A stretch of DNA of 64,000 nt. Source: Luteirhabdus pelagi. Lineage in GTDB: Bacteria; Bacteroidota; Bacteroidia; Flavobacteriales; Flavobacteriaceae. Position 1 is the first letter of the stretch. The number at the start of each line of letters is the position of its first letter. Where the stretch lies: the NCBI RefSeq assembly GCF_016827595.1, contig NZ_JAECMS010000002.1, positions 124,001 through 188,000 of the forward strand. Direction: 5' to 3'. The notes beneath the pieces were generated by a model that was not told the origin of the DNA, made no database searches, and saw only the letters and a list, made by a program, of their open reading frames with translations. A program made the translations under genes and the position numbers. Below, piece by piece: positions 35,656-45,523 of the stretch.

Positions 35656-35724
35656 TTGGAAATATTTAAGAGTTTCGTACTATAAATATACAAACTGCGC
35701 TTCCGTTAGTTTCGGGATTTGTTG

Positions 35725-35732
35725 TAAATTTG
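35725..35732 (+). promoter_or_regulatory. -7 box of the sucAB operon
   Basis: TAAATTTG matches TAnnTTTG exactly and predicts a leader of about 30 bases before sucA. Confidence 0.45.
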
Positions 35733-35769
35733 CACTGTTTTATCAATATAGAACTTCTGTATCCCAATT

Positions 35770-38535
35770 ATGGATAAATATTCTTTTCTAAACGCGGTGC
35801 ATCCTTCGTACATCGCAGAACTTTACGATAAATATTTACAATTTCCTGATAGCGTAGAGCCAAGTTGGCGTGCTTTCTTCCAAGGATTCGACTTTGGAAT
35901 TGAGAACGGCTCGCTTGAGGCACTTGGAATCGAAAATGGCGAATTAGAAGGCGCTATTCCCGAAAACTTCACCAAGGAATTTCAGGTTATTCAACTTATC
36001 GACGGCTACCGAACAAGAGGGCATTTGTTTACGAAAACAAACCCAGTTCGCGAACGCCGAAAGTACGCTCCTACATTAGAAATTGAAAATTTCGGACTTT
36101 CTCAAGAGGATTTAGATACTAAATTTCAAGCCGGCGAAGTTCTAGGGATTGGCGAAAGCACCCTGCAGGAGATATTGGACCACTTAAATAGTATTTACTG
36201 CGATAGCATTGGGATTGAGTATATGTACATTCGAAATCCCGACGAAATACAATGGATTCAGCGTAAACTGAATATTAACGATAATCAGCCGAAGTTCACC
36301 GCAGAACAGAAAAAACACATCCTGAAAAAACTTAACGAAGCGGTTGCTTTTGAAAGTTTTCTTCACACCAAATACGTCGGACAAAAACGGTTTTCATTGG
36401 AAGGTGGCGAAAGCCTGATTCCTGCACTTGATGCCTTAATTGAGAATGCAGCCGATCAAGGGGTTCAGGAATTTGTGATGGGTATGGCTCACCGTGGTCG
36501 TTTGAGTACGTTAACGAACATCTTCGGGAAAAGTGCCCAGGCCATTTTCAGTGAATTCGACGGAAAAGATTACGAGCAGGATATTTTTGATGGTGATGTA
36601 AAATATCACTTGGGATGGACGTGTAAACGAAAAACCGATTCGGGTAAGGAGATCAACCTTAATATTGCTCCAAACCCTTCACACCTTGAAACCGTTGGAG
36701 CAGTCGTTGAAGGTATCGCACGAGCAAAACAAGACGATCATCATAAAGAAAACCCTAGTAACGTTCTGCCAATTATCGTACATGGCGATGCCGCAATTGC
36801 CGGACAGGGAATTGCGTACGAAATTGTACAAATGGCACAACTTGATGGCTACAAAACTGGCGGAACCATTCACATTGTGGTTAACAATCAAGTAGGATTT
36901 ACCACAAATTATTTGGATGGTCGTTCTAGTACCTACTGTACCGATGTTGGTAAAGTCACGCTTTCACCAGTACTTCATGTAAATGCCGATGATGCCGAAG
37001 CCGTCGTACATGCCATGCTCTTCGCACTGGATTTCAGAATGCAGTTTGAACGCGACGTCTTTATCGATTTACTTGGGTATCGTAAATATGGTCATAATGA
37101 AGGTGACGAACCGCGTTTCACCCAACCAAAATTATACAAGGCAATTTCAAAGCATCAAAATCCACGCGATATTTATGCTGAAAAACTCTATAAAGAAGGT
37201 GTAATTGAGGAAGGACATACTGAAAAGCTTGAAAAAGAATATAAAGCCAAGCTAGAAGAAGACTTGGAAGATTCTCGAAAGCAGGAAAAAACGAAGATTA
37301 CGGCTATCATGCAGGAAGAATGGGAGGGCTTTACCTATGCTGAAGAAGATACCATGATGCAAGATGTAGATACCAAAGTTGATATGGATACGCTCTCGGA
37401 AGTTGCCAAAGCAATCACCCAACTTCCAGAGGACAAAAAATTCATGCGGAAAGTCTCTAAGCTTATAAATACGCGTAATAAAATGTTCTTTGAAGAGAAT
37501 AAGCTCGATTGGGCAATGGGTGAATTATTAGCGTATGGAACGTTATTGGAAGAGGGCCACGACGTACGAATTACGGGACAAGATGTAGAGCGCGGAACGT
37601 TTTCACACCGACATGCCGTCATCAAAACGGAACAGAATGAAGAAGAAATCGTACTTCATAATCATATCACCGAAAAGCAAGGGCATTTTTACATTTATAA
37701 CTCCCTGCTTTCGGAATACGGGGTCGTCGGCTTCGACTATGGGTATGCCATGGCAAGCCCAAGTACCCTAACAATTTGGGAAGCTCAGTTCGGCGATTTT
37801 AGCAATGGCGCCCAGATTATGATCGACCAGTACATTTCGGCAGCAGAGGATAAGTGGAAATTGCAGAACGGATTGGTCATGCTATTGCCGCATGGCTACG
37901 AAGGGCAAGGTGCCGAGCACTCCTCTGCACGTATGGAACGCTACCTTCAACTTTGTGCAAAGGATAATATGTTTGTAGCCGACTGTACAACACCCGCAAA
38001 CTTCTACCACTTGTTACGTAGACAGATGAAGGTGAATTATAGGAAACCCCTCATAGTTTTCACTCCAAAAAGTCTACTCCGTCATCCAAAAGTTGTTTCC
38101 ACCAAGGAAGAATTGGCTACTGGAAGCTTCCAGATGGTCATTGACGATGAAAGTGCGAAAGTTTCAAAAATCAAAACCTTGGTGTTTGTAACCGGAAAGT
38201 TTTATTACGATCTTTTAGAGATGCGCGAGGAAAATGAGCGCGATGATGTTGCGTTGGTTCGAGTAGAGCAACTTTTCCCTCTTCCGACTGAGAAGATGAA
38301 AGAGATTATGAAAAAATATAAAAATGCCAAGGATGTGGTTTGGGCCCAAGAAGAACCTAGAAATATGGGGGCTTGGTCGCATATCTTGATGCATTTTGAC
38401 GAGGCACGTAACTTTAGAGTCTGTAGCCGAAGAATGTATGCCGCACCAGCGGCTGGTAGCGCAGTACGCTCGAAGAAACGACACCAACGCGTGATGGAAA
38501 GCGTATTCGACAGTAGTATTAACGAACAAGATTGA
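35770..38535 (+). CDS. sucA: 2-oxoglutarate dehydrogenase E1 component
   Basis: A 921-residue thiamine-diphosphate enzyme that decarboxylates 2-oxoglutarate and passes the succinyl group to lipoate on E2 in the TCA cycle. The N-terminal EPSWRAFFQGFDFG helix that binds E2, the MGMAHRGRLSTL block, HGDAAIAGQG with the ThDP site, and GYEGQGAEHSSARMERYLQL in the C-terminal half are all present. The length is close to the E. coli enzyme (933). sucB follows after 49 bases, so the two are one operon. Confidence 0.96.
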   Translation: MDKYSFLNAVHPSYIAELYDKYLQFPDSVEPSWRAFFQGFDFGIENGSLEALGIENGELEGAIPENFTKEFQVIQLIDGYRTRGHLFTKTNPVRERRKYAPTLEIENFGLSQEDLDTKFQAGEVLGIGESTLQEILDHLNSIYCDSIGIEYMYIRNPDEIQWIQRKLNINDNQPKFTAEQKKHILKKLNEAVAFESFLHTKYVGQKRFSLEGGESLIPALDALIENAADQGVQEFVMGMAHRGRLSTLTNIFGKSAQAIFSEFDGKDYEQDIFDGDVKYHLGWTCKRKTDSGKEINLNIAPNPSHLETVGAVVEGIARAKQDDHHKENPSNVLPIIVHGDAAIAGQGIAYEIVQMAQLDGYKTGGTIHIVVNNQVGFTTNYLDGRSSTYCTDVGKVTLSPVLHVNADDAEAVVHAMLFALDFRMQFERDVFIDLLGYRKYGHNEGDEPRFTQPKLYKAISKHQNPRDIYAEKLYKEGVIEEGHTEKLEKEYKAKLEEDLEDSRKQEKTKITAIMQEEWEGFTYAEEDTMMQDVDTKVDMDTLSEVAKAITQLPEDKKFMRKVSKLINTRNKMFFEENKLDWAMGELLAYGTLLEEGHDVRITGQDVERGTFSHRHAVIKTEQNEEEIVLHNHITEKQGHFYIYNSLLSEYGVVGFDYGYAMASPSTLTIWEAQFGDFSNGAQIMIDQYISAAEDKWKLQNGLVMLLPHGYEGQGAEHSSARMERYLQLCAKDNMFVADCTTPANFYHLLRRQMKVNYRKPLIVFTPKSLLRHPKVVSTKEELATGSFQMVIDDESAKVSKIKTLVFVTGKFYYDLLEMREENERDDVALVRVEQLFPLPTEKMKEIMKKYKNAKDVVWAQEEPRNMGAWSHILMHFDEARNFRVCSRRMYAAPAAGSAVRSKKRHQRVMESVFDSSINEQD

Positions 38536-38584
38536 CAATAGTTAGCGTACAAAGCTTTATAAGAAATAGAAAATCAAAAAAACT

Positions 38585-39868
38585 ATGGCATTAGAGATGA
38601 AAGTCCCTTCACCGGGAGAATCCATTACCGAAGTAGAAATAGCAGAATGGCTGGTTGAAGATGGCGACTATGTTGAAAAAGACCAAGCGATTGCTGAAGT
38701 AGATAGCGATAAAGCAACTTTGGAGCTTCCTGCTGAAGCGAGCGGTATCATTACCCTTAAAGCCGAGGAAGGCGATGTAATTGGTGTGGGTGAAGTAGTT
38801 TGCCTTATCGATACCGAGGCTGAAAAGCCAGGCGGTGACGATACCAAAGAAACCGACACGTATGAAGATGCTGGCGACGAGAAAGGCGATGGCAACTCAG
38901 GTCCAGACTTAGACAAACAAAGCGCTGAAACCAAAGACGATAATAAAAAAGCCGATCAAAAAGATGAGAAGCCAAAGCAAGATAAAACCTATGCTACCGG
39001 CACCCCATCTCCTGCTGCCAAGAAAATAATGGACGAAAAGGGCGTGAAAGCGAAGGATGTAAAAGGCAGTGGTCGTGACGGACGAATTACCAAAGATGAT
39101 GCGGTAAAGGCAAAACCTTCTATGGGAAGTCCGGGTAAAGGAAATCGTGGGTCGGAGCGCAAGAAACTTTCGATGTTGCGTCGTAAGGTAGCCGAGCGCT
39201 TGGTATCTGCCAAAAATGAAACCGCCATGTTAACAACTTTCAACGAAGTTGACATGAGCGCTATTTTCGAATTGCGCAAGCAGTACAAAGAACAATTTAA
39301 GGAGAAACATGGCGTTGGCTTAGGCTTTATGTCATTCTTCACCTTAGCGGTAGTTCGCGCCTTGGATTTATACCCTGATGTGAATTCGATGATCGACGGC
39401 GACTATAAAATTACGTATGATTATAAGGATATCTCCATTGCGGTTTCCGGACCAAAAGGATTGATGGTACCCGTTATCCGAAATGCTGAAAACCTGAGTT
39501 TTAGAGGCGTGGAAAGCGAAGTGAAGCGTTTAGCAATTCGTGCACGCGAAGGCGAAATTACCGTAGATGAAATGACCGGCGGAACGTTCACTATTTCAAA
39601 TGGTGGTGTTTTTGGAAGCATGCTTTCAACCCCAATTATCAATCCGCCACAATCGGGAATCCTAGGGATGCACAATATTGTAGAACGCCCTATTGCGAAG
39701 GATGGCGCAATCGCTATCGCTCCTATTATGTATGTGGCACTATCGTACGATCATAGAATTATTGACGGACGTGAATCTGTAGGGTTTCTAGTAGCCATAA
39801 AAGAAGCACTGGAAAGTCCAACAGAATTATTGATGGATAATGATCCTGATAAGGCCTTGGAACTTTAA
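38585..39868 (+). CDS. sucB: Dihydrolipoyl succinyltransferase (2-oxoglutarate dehydrogenase E2)
   Basis: A 427-residue core subunit of the 2-oxoglutarate dehydrogenase complex. In order: one lipoyl domain (about 1-78) with the modified Lys in [10 protein letters not shown], a long acidic/Lys linker (about 80-135), a peripheral-subunit-binding domain ([13 protein letters not shown]...[10 protein letters not shown]), and the acyltransferase domain with the catalytic His in [11 protein letters not shown] near the C-terminus. E3 is not encoded nearby. A strong terminator follows. Confidence 0.96.
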   Translation: MALEMKVPSPGESITEVEIAEWLVEDGDYVEKDQAIAEVDSDKATLELPAEASGIITLKAEEGDVIGVGEVVCLIDTEAEKPGGDDTKETDTYEDAGDEKGDGNSGPDLDKQSAETKDDNKKADQKDEKPKQDKTYATGTPSPAAKKIMDEKGVKAKDVKGSGRDGRITKDDAVKAKPSMGSPGKGNRGSERKKLSMLRRKVAERLVSAKNETAMLTTFNEVDMSAIFELRKQYKEQFKEKHGVGLGFMSFFTLAVVRALDLYPDVNSMIDGDYKITYDYKDISIAVSGPKGLMVPVIRNAENLSFRGVESEVKRLAIRAREGEITVDEMTGGTFTISNGGVFGSMLSTPIINPPQSGILGMHNIVERPIAKDGAIAIAPIMYVALSYDHRIIDGRESVGFLVAIKEALESPTELLMDNDPDKALEL

Positions 39869-39884
39869 CGATAACTTCAACAAC

Positions 39885-39914
39885 AAAAAACCCGGCCAAA
39901 AAGCCGGGTTTTTT
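39885..39914. terminator. Terminator after sucB
   Basis: Arms AAAAAACCCGGC (39885-39896) and GCCGGGTTTTTT (39903-39914) pair perfectly with a 6-base loop. It is symmetric, so it can also end the small minus-strand gene at 39955. Confidence 0.9.
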
Positions 39915-39954
39915 AATTTAGATAGTTAGTTGAAAACGTATCAAAACTTAAAAA

Positions 39955-40074
39955 TTACGAAACAAAATAGTTTATTATGTTTAGCACAACGATGGCGACA
40001 ACAGCAATGACTAAAATAGTCACAATCCAGTTTTTACGCTTTTCGCTTTTCTCCTTATCGCTCTCGTACGCCAT
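39955..40074 (-). CDS. 39-residue single-span membrane protein
   Basis: A short reading frame with ATG at 40074 and TAA at 39955-39957. The product is a charged N-terminal segment (MAYESDKEKSEKRKNW) followed by one strongly hydrophobic helix (IVTILVIAVVAIVVLNII) and the end NYFVS. The Lys/Arg cluster just before the helix predicts the N-terminus stays in the cytoplasm. It fills the gap between sucB and the NarL-like gene, and the sucB terminator lies just beyond its stop. The family is not known to me; the clean charge-then-helix design makes chance unlikely. Confidence 0.6.
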   Translation of the reverse strand: MAYESDKEKSEKRKNWIVTILVIAVVAIVVLNIINYFVS

Positions 40075-40157
40075 AATTTTTTTCACTCTGTAAAAGTCAG
40101 ATTTTTTTTACAGTTAAAAAATACGTAGATACACGTAATTTCGGATAAATTTAACGT

Positions 40158-40790
40158 TTAGAGCAGTTTATCGTGGTTTTCTTTTGCCCAAATAAGAAGA
40201 CTGTTCGTCTTGGGTTCTAAGTTCAACTTGTTGATAATATTACTTCTGTGCTTTTCGACAGTTCGGTGTGAAATGAAAAGAAGTGACGCGATTTCCTTAT
40301 TGGTTTTATCGTCGGCAATCAATTTTAGAATTTTCTTTTCAGATGGGGTTAAGCTGTTAAGATTAGAATCGGAAACAAAGATATTTCCGAGTTGTTCACG
40401 GATCTTGGGACTGAAATATGGCTCTCCGTCCGCTACATTGTGCAGGCAGGTTTCAATTTCCTCTAAAGCAAACTCCTTCAATACATATCCGAAGATATTT
40501 AGCTCCTGCGCCTTCATATAAAGTTCCTTTTCCTTATGAAGGGTAATCAATACGATTTTTGTGGTGATATTGTTTTCCTTGCACTTTTTCGCTATTTCAA
40601 GCCCCGACATATAGGGCATTTGAATATCCAAAATAGCAATTTCGGGATGCTCTTTTTCAATTAAACTAAAAGCATCGTTCCCATTATGGGCGCTTCCGAT
40701 AATATTATACTCTTTTTCTAGTAAAAAGTCGTTTAAACCTTTTAAGAGAAGTGGATGGTCGTCTGCTGTAATAATCGATTGCTGCTTCAT
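40158..40790 (-). CDS. NarL/FixJ-type response regulator
   Basis: A 210-residue regulator: receiver domain (residues 1-120) with the phosphorylated Asp in IAILDIQMPYMSG and a LuxR-type helix-turn-helix (about 145-205; LTPSEKKILKLIADDKTNKEIAS, then HRTVEKHRSNI). Its ATG overlaps the stop of the sensor kinase (ATGA at 40787-40790), so the two form a coupled pair. The targets are unknown. Confidence 0.93.
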   Translation of the reverse strand: MKQQSIITADDHPLLLKGLNDFLLEKEYNIIGSAHNGNDAFSLIEKEHPEIAILDIQMPYMSGLEIAKKCKENNITTKIVLITLHKEKELYMKAQELNIFGYVLKEFALEEIETCLHNVADGEPYFSPKIREQLGNIFVSDSNLNSLTPSEKKILKLIADDKTNKEIASLLFISHRTVEKHRSNIINKLNLEPKTNSLLIWAKENHDKLL

Positions 40791-42808
40791 ACTGGAAATT
40801 GAAATACCAAGGTGGTTCCGCTTCCCTTAGTGGATTTCACCTTCATTTGTCCGTTTAAGAACTTGGTGCGCTCCATTAACGTTTTAAGTCCTAGGGATTT
40901 CACATTTTGTAATTTAGCATTAAAATCGAAACCTACCCCATTATCCTTTATCGAAATTAACACATTTCCGCGAATTTTCTTCACTAAAACCTTCGTTGCT
41001 TCCGCATTTGCGTGTTTTATGATATTATTTAAACTCTCCTGAACGATACGGTAAATGTTTACTTCCTGTTCTTTGCTAAAGAGCCCATCGATATTTTCAA
41101 TTTGGGATGAAACGAACAAACTGGTATTCTCATCAATTTGCGTAAGCGAATGTTCGATTGCTTTTGTAATTCCCATTTCCTGTAGCTGAAACGGGTGAAG
41201 ATCGCGAGAAATCGTTCGAACCTCCTCTATAGCGGTATCTACCATAGACATGGTGGTTTCATCGCCATTCGCAACAATCTTATTTTTGATGAGCAACAAC
41301 CGCTGTCCGAGTCCATCGTGTAAATCCTTACTGATTCTTCTTCGCTCTTGTTCTTGGGAAACTAAAAGCTCCTGACTAAACTTCTCCTGCAAATATTTAT
41401 TGATACGAAGATGCCGCTGGTTTCTATACAGCAAGATAAGCCCAAAGGTTAGCACTAACGCCAAACTAGAGAAAAACACTATTTTTTTGAAGGATTCATT
41501 ATCCTTTTCCAGTAGTTGAATATTGGTGTTCTTCTCCATCAATTCCTTCTCCTTCTTTTCGATTTCGTATAAGGATTGATAGTACGCCAATGAATTTGCC
41601 GCTGCTTTGTTATAGATAGAATCGCGAAGATCTAGATAGGCGTTTTTGTTTTCCAGACTTTTTTTGAAATTGCCACGATCCGCATAAATACCAGATAACA
41701 GTAAATGGGCATTCATTACCTCATCTTCATGGCCCACGTTTTCTGCATAGCGTAATTTCTCTTTTCCATGCTCCAAAGCTTTATTTAAAGATCCGATGGC
41801 CTGAAAATAACGTGCTTTTGCACCGTGGTAATTGCTAAGCGACGTGGGTTCGTAAGGAATTTTTGGCGCCCAAGCATCTAGCATTCTTATATGATCGCGC
41901 GCTTTTTGAAATTGATAGGCTTTGGTGTAATATTCGGCATACTTCGAATGGATGTTAACTCTGTTAACGTAGTCGGTTTCATCAGGATCTGTTTCATCCA
42001 ATAAGTCCAATGCCATGCCCAAATACCGAAGCTCTTTATCGGTTGCACCTATTTTCGCATAATCTAATGCCTGGTTATAGTATTCTGTTACGAGGTAGCG
42101 CTGATTCTCAAGGTTTTTCAGGGTTTCGATTAACTTTTGCCGCTCTTTCTCAGCCTTTTCATAAAAACCACTTCTGCTGAACATGGTAATGATTCCCTGT
42201 CGTGCGGTGGTCATGTATTGATAATCCTTTAAATCTTCATAGATACGATAGGCAATTTCAAATTTTTCGCTTGCCTTTACGAACCTACCTAAATTGGAAT
42301 TTGCCCTACCGCTAAACAAATAGGCGTCGGCTCTATGTACCGAATCGTTCACGGCAAAATTATCCAAGGCCTTATCGAAGTCTTCAATGGCAAGCTTTAA
42401 ATCTATTTTTTCATTTGCGCGTCCGCGTTTCAGATATAAGCCACCTAACAAAAAACTATCCTTGATCTTATATTTATGTGCTAAGACACCATCTATAATC
42501 CGAACAGCTTTAATAGGGTCGTTTTCATAAGAGGATAGTGGTGCTTGAAGATTCATTGCTTTTTTGGCCGCCCACTCGATGCTGTCAATGGATTTTGCCA
42601 TTTCAATATACTCGATACTGTAGGGTATAAAAACATCATACTCTCCCGCATAAAAACTTTTATCTAACAGAGAATCAATTACCTGAAGTTTTGTAAGTGT
42701 ATCTTGCGACGCCTTTACCTTCTCCACTAGAGGCGCATTCTGCTGTGCTTCAGCAAGAACTGAAAGCAGCAGAAAAAAAAGGGAAAAAACGAAACATGAT
42801 TTCTTCAT
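40787..42808 (-). CDS. TPR sensor histidine kinase (NarX/HisKA_3 type)
   Basis: A 673-residue kinase. A signal peptide (MKKSCFVFSLFFLLLSVLAEAQ) is followed by TPR-like helices (about 60-400), a membrane span (about 440-460, IVFFSSLALVLTFGLILLY), a short coiled segment, a HisKA_3 dimerisation domain with the phospho-His in RRISKDLHDGLGQRL, and a HATPase domain with GVGFDF and GSGTTLVF. Periplasmic TPR kinases of this sort are common in Flavobacteriaceae; the signal is unknown. It is cotranscribed with the response regulator. Confidence 0.92.
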   Translation of the reverse strand: MKKSCFVFSLFFLLLSVLAEAQQNAPLVEKVKASQDTLTKLQVIDSLLDKSFYAGEYDVFIPYSIEYIEMAKSIDSIEWAAKKAMNLQAPLSSYENDPIKAVRIIDGVLAHKYKIKDSFLLGGLYLKRGRANEKIDLKLAIEDFDKALDNFAVNDSVHRADAYLFSGRANSNLGRFVKASEKFEIAYRIYEDLKDYQYMTTARQGIITMFSRSGFYEKAEKERQKLIETLKNLENQRYLVTEYYNQALDYAKIGATDKELRYLGMALDLLDETDPDETDYVNRVNIHSKYAEYYTKAYQFQKARDHIRMLDAWAPKIPYEPTSLSNYHGAKARYFQAIGSLNKALEHGKEKLRYAENVGHEDEVMNAHLLLSGIYADRGNFKKSLENKNAYLDLRDSIYNKAAANSLAYYQSLYEIEKKEKELMEKNTNIQLLEKDNESFKKIVFFSSLALVLTFGLILLYRNQRHLRINKYLQEKFSQELLVSQEQERRRISKDLHDGLGQRLLLIKNKIVANGDETTMSMVDTAIEEVRTISRDLHPFQLQEMGITKAIEHSLTQIDENTSLFVSSQIENIDGLFSKEQEVNIYRIVQESLNNIIKHANAEATKVLVKKIRGNVLISIKDNGVGFDFNAKLQNVKSLGLKTLMERTKFLNGQMKVKSTKGSGTTLVFQFPV

Positions 42809-42882
42809 AGAATGGCTCGGTCAAGCATGGGCTAAAATAGCCAAAAAATATGGTTACATAAAAAAGCTTTCGGCACCTTTTT

Positions 42883-43317
42883 TTATTTGAGGTATAAGCA
42901 ATTACGGCCATAATCGATAACGGCGCGGCATTTTTTGAGAAGGTCACCTCCAATGATTCCGTTTACTGGTGTTTCTTCTGCTTCCGTGAGGGCATGATTG
43001 ACATGTGAAAGGTCAAAGAGGACAAACTCCATTTTTCGGGTTTTCCAATCGTTCACCTGAAACGAATTGTTATGTGTAACCTTAGTATTCATATTGATAG
43101 CACCGGCACCGGCAGCTTTAATCTCACTATCGTGTGTTATCATTTCAAAATAATCGGCGGCGTCCATACCCACACAACTCGTTGAAGCACCTGTATCTAG
43201 TATAAACGATCCTTTGATGTCATTTATTTTCGCTTCAAATTTATAATGTCCAGTCACCAATTTTTTAAGGGGAATTCGGTAAAACCCTTTTTCTTCCAAA
43301 AAAGCACGTAGTTGCAT
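42883..43317 (-). CDS. Retropepsin-like aspartyl protease family protein
   Basis: A 144-residue protein with one aspartyl-protease signature, Asp41 in FILDTGAST, and a later GIIGGDLLKK segment that matches the second conserved block of this clan AA group. One active-site Asp per chain means it must form a homodimer to be active. There is no signal peptide, so it is likely cytoplasmic. It is divergent from tatD with 49 bases between the starts. Its substrate is unknown, and loss of protease activity cannot be excluded. Confidence 0.8.
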   Translation of the reverse strand: MQLRAFLEEKGFYRIPLKKLVTGHYKFEAKINDIKGSFILDTGASTSCVGMDAADYFEMITHDSEIKAAGAGAINMNTKVTHNNSFQVNDWKTRKMEFVLFDLSHVNHALTEAEETPVNGIIGGDLLKKCRAVIDYGRNCLYLK

Positions 43318-43353
43318 TCTAATTTTTAGGTAAAGATAGCCAACTAATTTGAG

Positions 43354-43361
43354 TAGCTTTG
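43354..43361 (+). promoter_or_regulatory. -7 box 5 bases before tatD
   Basis: TAGCTTTG matches TAnnTTTG exactly and is followed by 5 bases and the ATG at 43367. It predicts a leaderless message and supports that start. Confidence 0.45.
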
Positions 43362-43366
43362 CAGCT

Positions 43367-44131
43367 ATGTTAACCGATACCCATACCCATCTTTACAGCG
43401 ACGCCTTTGACAACGACCGAGAAGCCATGATTGAACGGGCGATTGCGGCCGGTGTAGCGCGTTTTTTCATCCCAGCCATCGATTCTTCCTACACCGAGGC
43501 TATGTACCGATTGGAAAAACAATTCCCAAATCGTATGTACTTGATGATGGGCCTTCACCCGACTTCAGTCAAGGACAATTTCGAAGAGGAACTAGCTCAT
43601 GTTGAGGCGGAATTTGAAAAGCGTGATTTTTATGCGGTAGGTGAAATAGGCATCGACCTTCATTGGGACACTTCAACCTTAGCCATTCAGCAGCAGGCAT
43701 TCAAACGGCAAATCCAATTGGCGAAGCGAAAGAAGCTTCCTATTGTCATTCACTGTAGAAAAGCATTCGAAGAAATCTTCGACGTATTGGAAACCGAAGC
43801 AGGCGACGATCTTTTTGGAATATTTCATTGTTTCACCGGAACACGTGAAGACGCCGAAAGAGCGCTTAGCTATAACATGAAATTAGGTATCGGGGGTGTT
43901 GTAACGTTCAAAAACGGCAAAATTGATAAGTTTCTTGATGAAGTTCCGATTTCAGAAATTGTACTCGAAACGGATGCTCCCTATCTAGCGCCAACTCCCT
44001 ATCGCGGAAAGCGCAACGAAAGTGTATATATTACGGAAGTATGTAAGAAAGTTGCCGCTATCTATAATCTAAGTGAAGAAGAGGTAGCGCGAATTACCAC
44101 GGAAAATTCAAAAGAAGTGTTCGGAATTTAA
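43367..44131 (+). CDS. tatD: TatD-family metal-dependent hydrolase
   Basis: A 254-residue TIM-barrel hydrolase of the TatD/YcfH group, known as a metal-dependent 3'-5' nuclease in DNA repair or RNA turnover. The start is at MLTDTHTHLY (43367), since the TTG at 43349 overlaps the promoter. The metal ligands are seen in TDTHTHL, GEIGIDLHW, VIHCRKAF, IFHCFTG and LETDAPYLAP. The asparaginase gene follows after 11 bases, so they are probably cotranscribed. Confidence 0.9.
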   Translation: MLTDTHTHLYSDAFDNDREAMIERAIAAGVARFFIPAIDSSYTEAMYRLEKQFPNRMYLMMGLHPTSVKDNFEEELAHVEAEFEKRDFYAVGEIGIDLHWDTSTLAIQQQAFKRQIQLAKRKKLPIVIHCRKAFEEIFDVLETEAGDDLFGIFHCFTGTREDAERALSYNMKLGIGGVVTFKNGKIDKFLDEVPISEIVLETDAPYLAPTPYRGKRNESVYITEVCKKVAAIYNLSEEEVARITTENSKEVFGI

Positions 44132-44142
44132 ACGATTTCTAT

Positions 44143-45174
44143 ATGGCGAATACAGAGGCTAATATCTTACTAATCTATACCGGCGGAACCATTGGTATGA
44201 TTAAGGATTTTGAAACAGGAGCATTAAAAAGCTTCAATTTTGACGATTTGCTGAAACATATTCCCGAATTGAAATTACTGGATTGCACCATTGAAACGAC
44301 CAGTTTTGAACATCCCATCGATAGCTCCAATATGAATGCAAGGTATTGGGTGCAATTGGCAACTATTATTGAAGAGAAATATCAGGATTTCGACGGGTTT
44401 GTAGTATTGCACGGAAGCGATACGATGTCGTATACCGCATCGGCTTTGAGCTTTATGTTAGAGAATTTAACGAAACCTGTAATTTTTACTGGATCACAGC
44501 TTCCTATTGGTGACTTGCGTACCGATGCAAAGGAAAACTTGATTACCTCGATACAGTTGGCTGCATTACGTGAAAAGGGCCGTTCGAAGATTGCGGAGGT
44601 CTGTCTTTATTTTGAATACAAATTATATCGCGCCAACCGTACCACTAAAATCAATGCCGAGCATTTTGAAGCCTTTGCCTCCCTGAATTATCCTCCTTTA
44701 GCGGAAAGTGGCGTGCATCTTTACATTAACGATGACGCGCTGTACAGACCAAATCGCAGAAAACGATTTAAAGTTCATAAAAGCATGGCCTCGAACATCG
44801 TATTACTTAAAATGTTCCCGGGTATTGATATTGAAACCGTTAATCATATTTTATCCTATCCCCAGATAAAAGGGCTGATTATCGAAACCTACGGTAGTGG
44901 CAATGCTACTAACGAAGCATGGTTTATTGAGGCCCTTGAGCGACTGACCAAAAATAATATCCCTGTAATCAATGTTACGCAATGCTCTGGGGGCAGTGTC
45001 GTAATGGGATTGTACGAAACTAGCGTCCCATTAAAGAAGATCGGCGTTATTTCTGGAAAGGACATTACCACCGAGGCCGCGCTGGCAAAGTTGATGTATC
45101 TATTGGGGCAACATTTATCGCCGCATAGTTTTAAAACTATTTTTGAGACATCCCTACGTGGTGAAATGATTTAA
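44143..45174 (+). CDS. ansA: Type I L-asparaginase
   Basis: A 343-residue enzyme that hydrolyses asparagine to aspartate and ammonia. The first catalytic Thr lies in YTGGTIGMI (near residue 14) and the second Thr-Asp pair in LHGSDTMSYTA. There is no signal peptide, so this is the cytoplasmic type I form, not the periplasmic type II. The C-terminal domain with the allosteric-type region (VINVTQCSGGSV) is present. It follows tatD in an operon and precedes tRNA-Ser. Confidence 0.92.
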   Translation: MANTEANILLIYTGGTIGMIKDFETGALKSFNFDDLLKHIPELKLLDCTIETTSFEHPIDSSNMNARYWVQLATIIEEKYQDFDGFVVLHGSDTMSYTASALSFMLENLTKPVIFTGSQLPIGDLRTDAKENLITSIQLAALREKGRSKIAEVCLYFEYKLYRANRTTKINAEHFEAFASLNYPPLAESGVHLYINDDALYRPNRRKRFKVHKSMASNIVLLKMFPGIDIETVNHILSYPQIKGLIIETYGSGNATNEAWFIEALERLTKNNIPVINVTQCSGGSVVMGLYETSVPLKKIGVISGKDITTEAALAKLMYLLGQHLSPHSFKTIFETSLRGEMI

Positions 45175-45257
45175 ATTTCCCGTTAAAAGTTTTATTGGAA
45201 GCTATTTTTTTTGTTATTTGCCACTCCTTTTAAAAATGCCTAATTCAGGTATATAAT

Positions 45258-45345
45258 AGAGAGGTGGCCGAGCGGTCGAAGGCGCACGCCTGGAACGCGT
45301 GTATACGGTAACCCCGTATCGAGGGTTCGAATCCCTTCCTCTCTG
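45258..45345 (+). tRNA. tRNA-Ser (anticodon GGA)
   Basis: An 88-base cloverleaf with a long variable arm. The acceptor stem is AGAGAGG (45258-45264) with CCTCTCT (45338-45344), discriminator G45345. The D arm holds GGCCGAGCGGTCGAAGGC, the anticodon loop is CTGGAAC, the variable arm is TATACGG...CCGTAT, and the T arm is GAGGGTTCGAATCCCTT. The 3' CCA is not encoded (CAA follows), so it must be added by the nucleotidyltransferase. Confidence 0.96.
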
Positions 45346-45366
45346 CAAGATTAGTTATATTGTGGT

Positions 45367-45389
45367 GCTTCCGGCCACAGGTCGGAAGC
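45367..45389 (+). terminator. Probable terminator after tRNA-Ser
   Basis: Perfect 7-bp arms GCTTCCG (45367-45373) and CGGAAGC (45383-45389) are followed by a T-rich stretch (CTAACTTTCTTT). The T-run is interrupted, so it may be less efficient. Confidence 0.55.
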
Positions 45390-45491
45390 CTAACTTTCTT
45401 TAACAATTTTATAACATGGCAGCTGGCTTTGGGATACCCTCGAATACAGCTTCCATGCAGCTAAATTCAATGCTTGCGAAAAATTTAAATA

Positions 45492-45523
45492 TTGTAGAAT
45501 ACCATATTATTTTTATATCTTTA
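45492..45523 (+). promoter_or_regulatory. Promoter of the exbB-exbD operon
   Basis: TTG (45492-45494), 21 bases, then TATCTTTA (45516-45523), one mismatch to TAnnTTTG. The leader to the exbB ATG at 45560 would be about 30 bases. Confidence 0.45.

Noticed and set aside
40787..42808. TPR region as part of an uncommon signalling system
   Set aside because: TPR-containing periplasmic kinases are widespread in Flavobacteriaceae; the pair looks ordinary.
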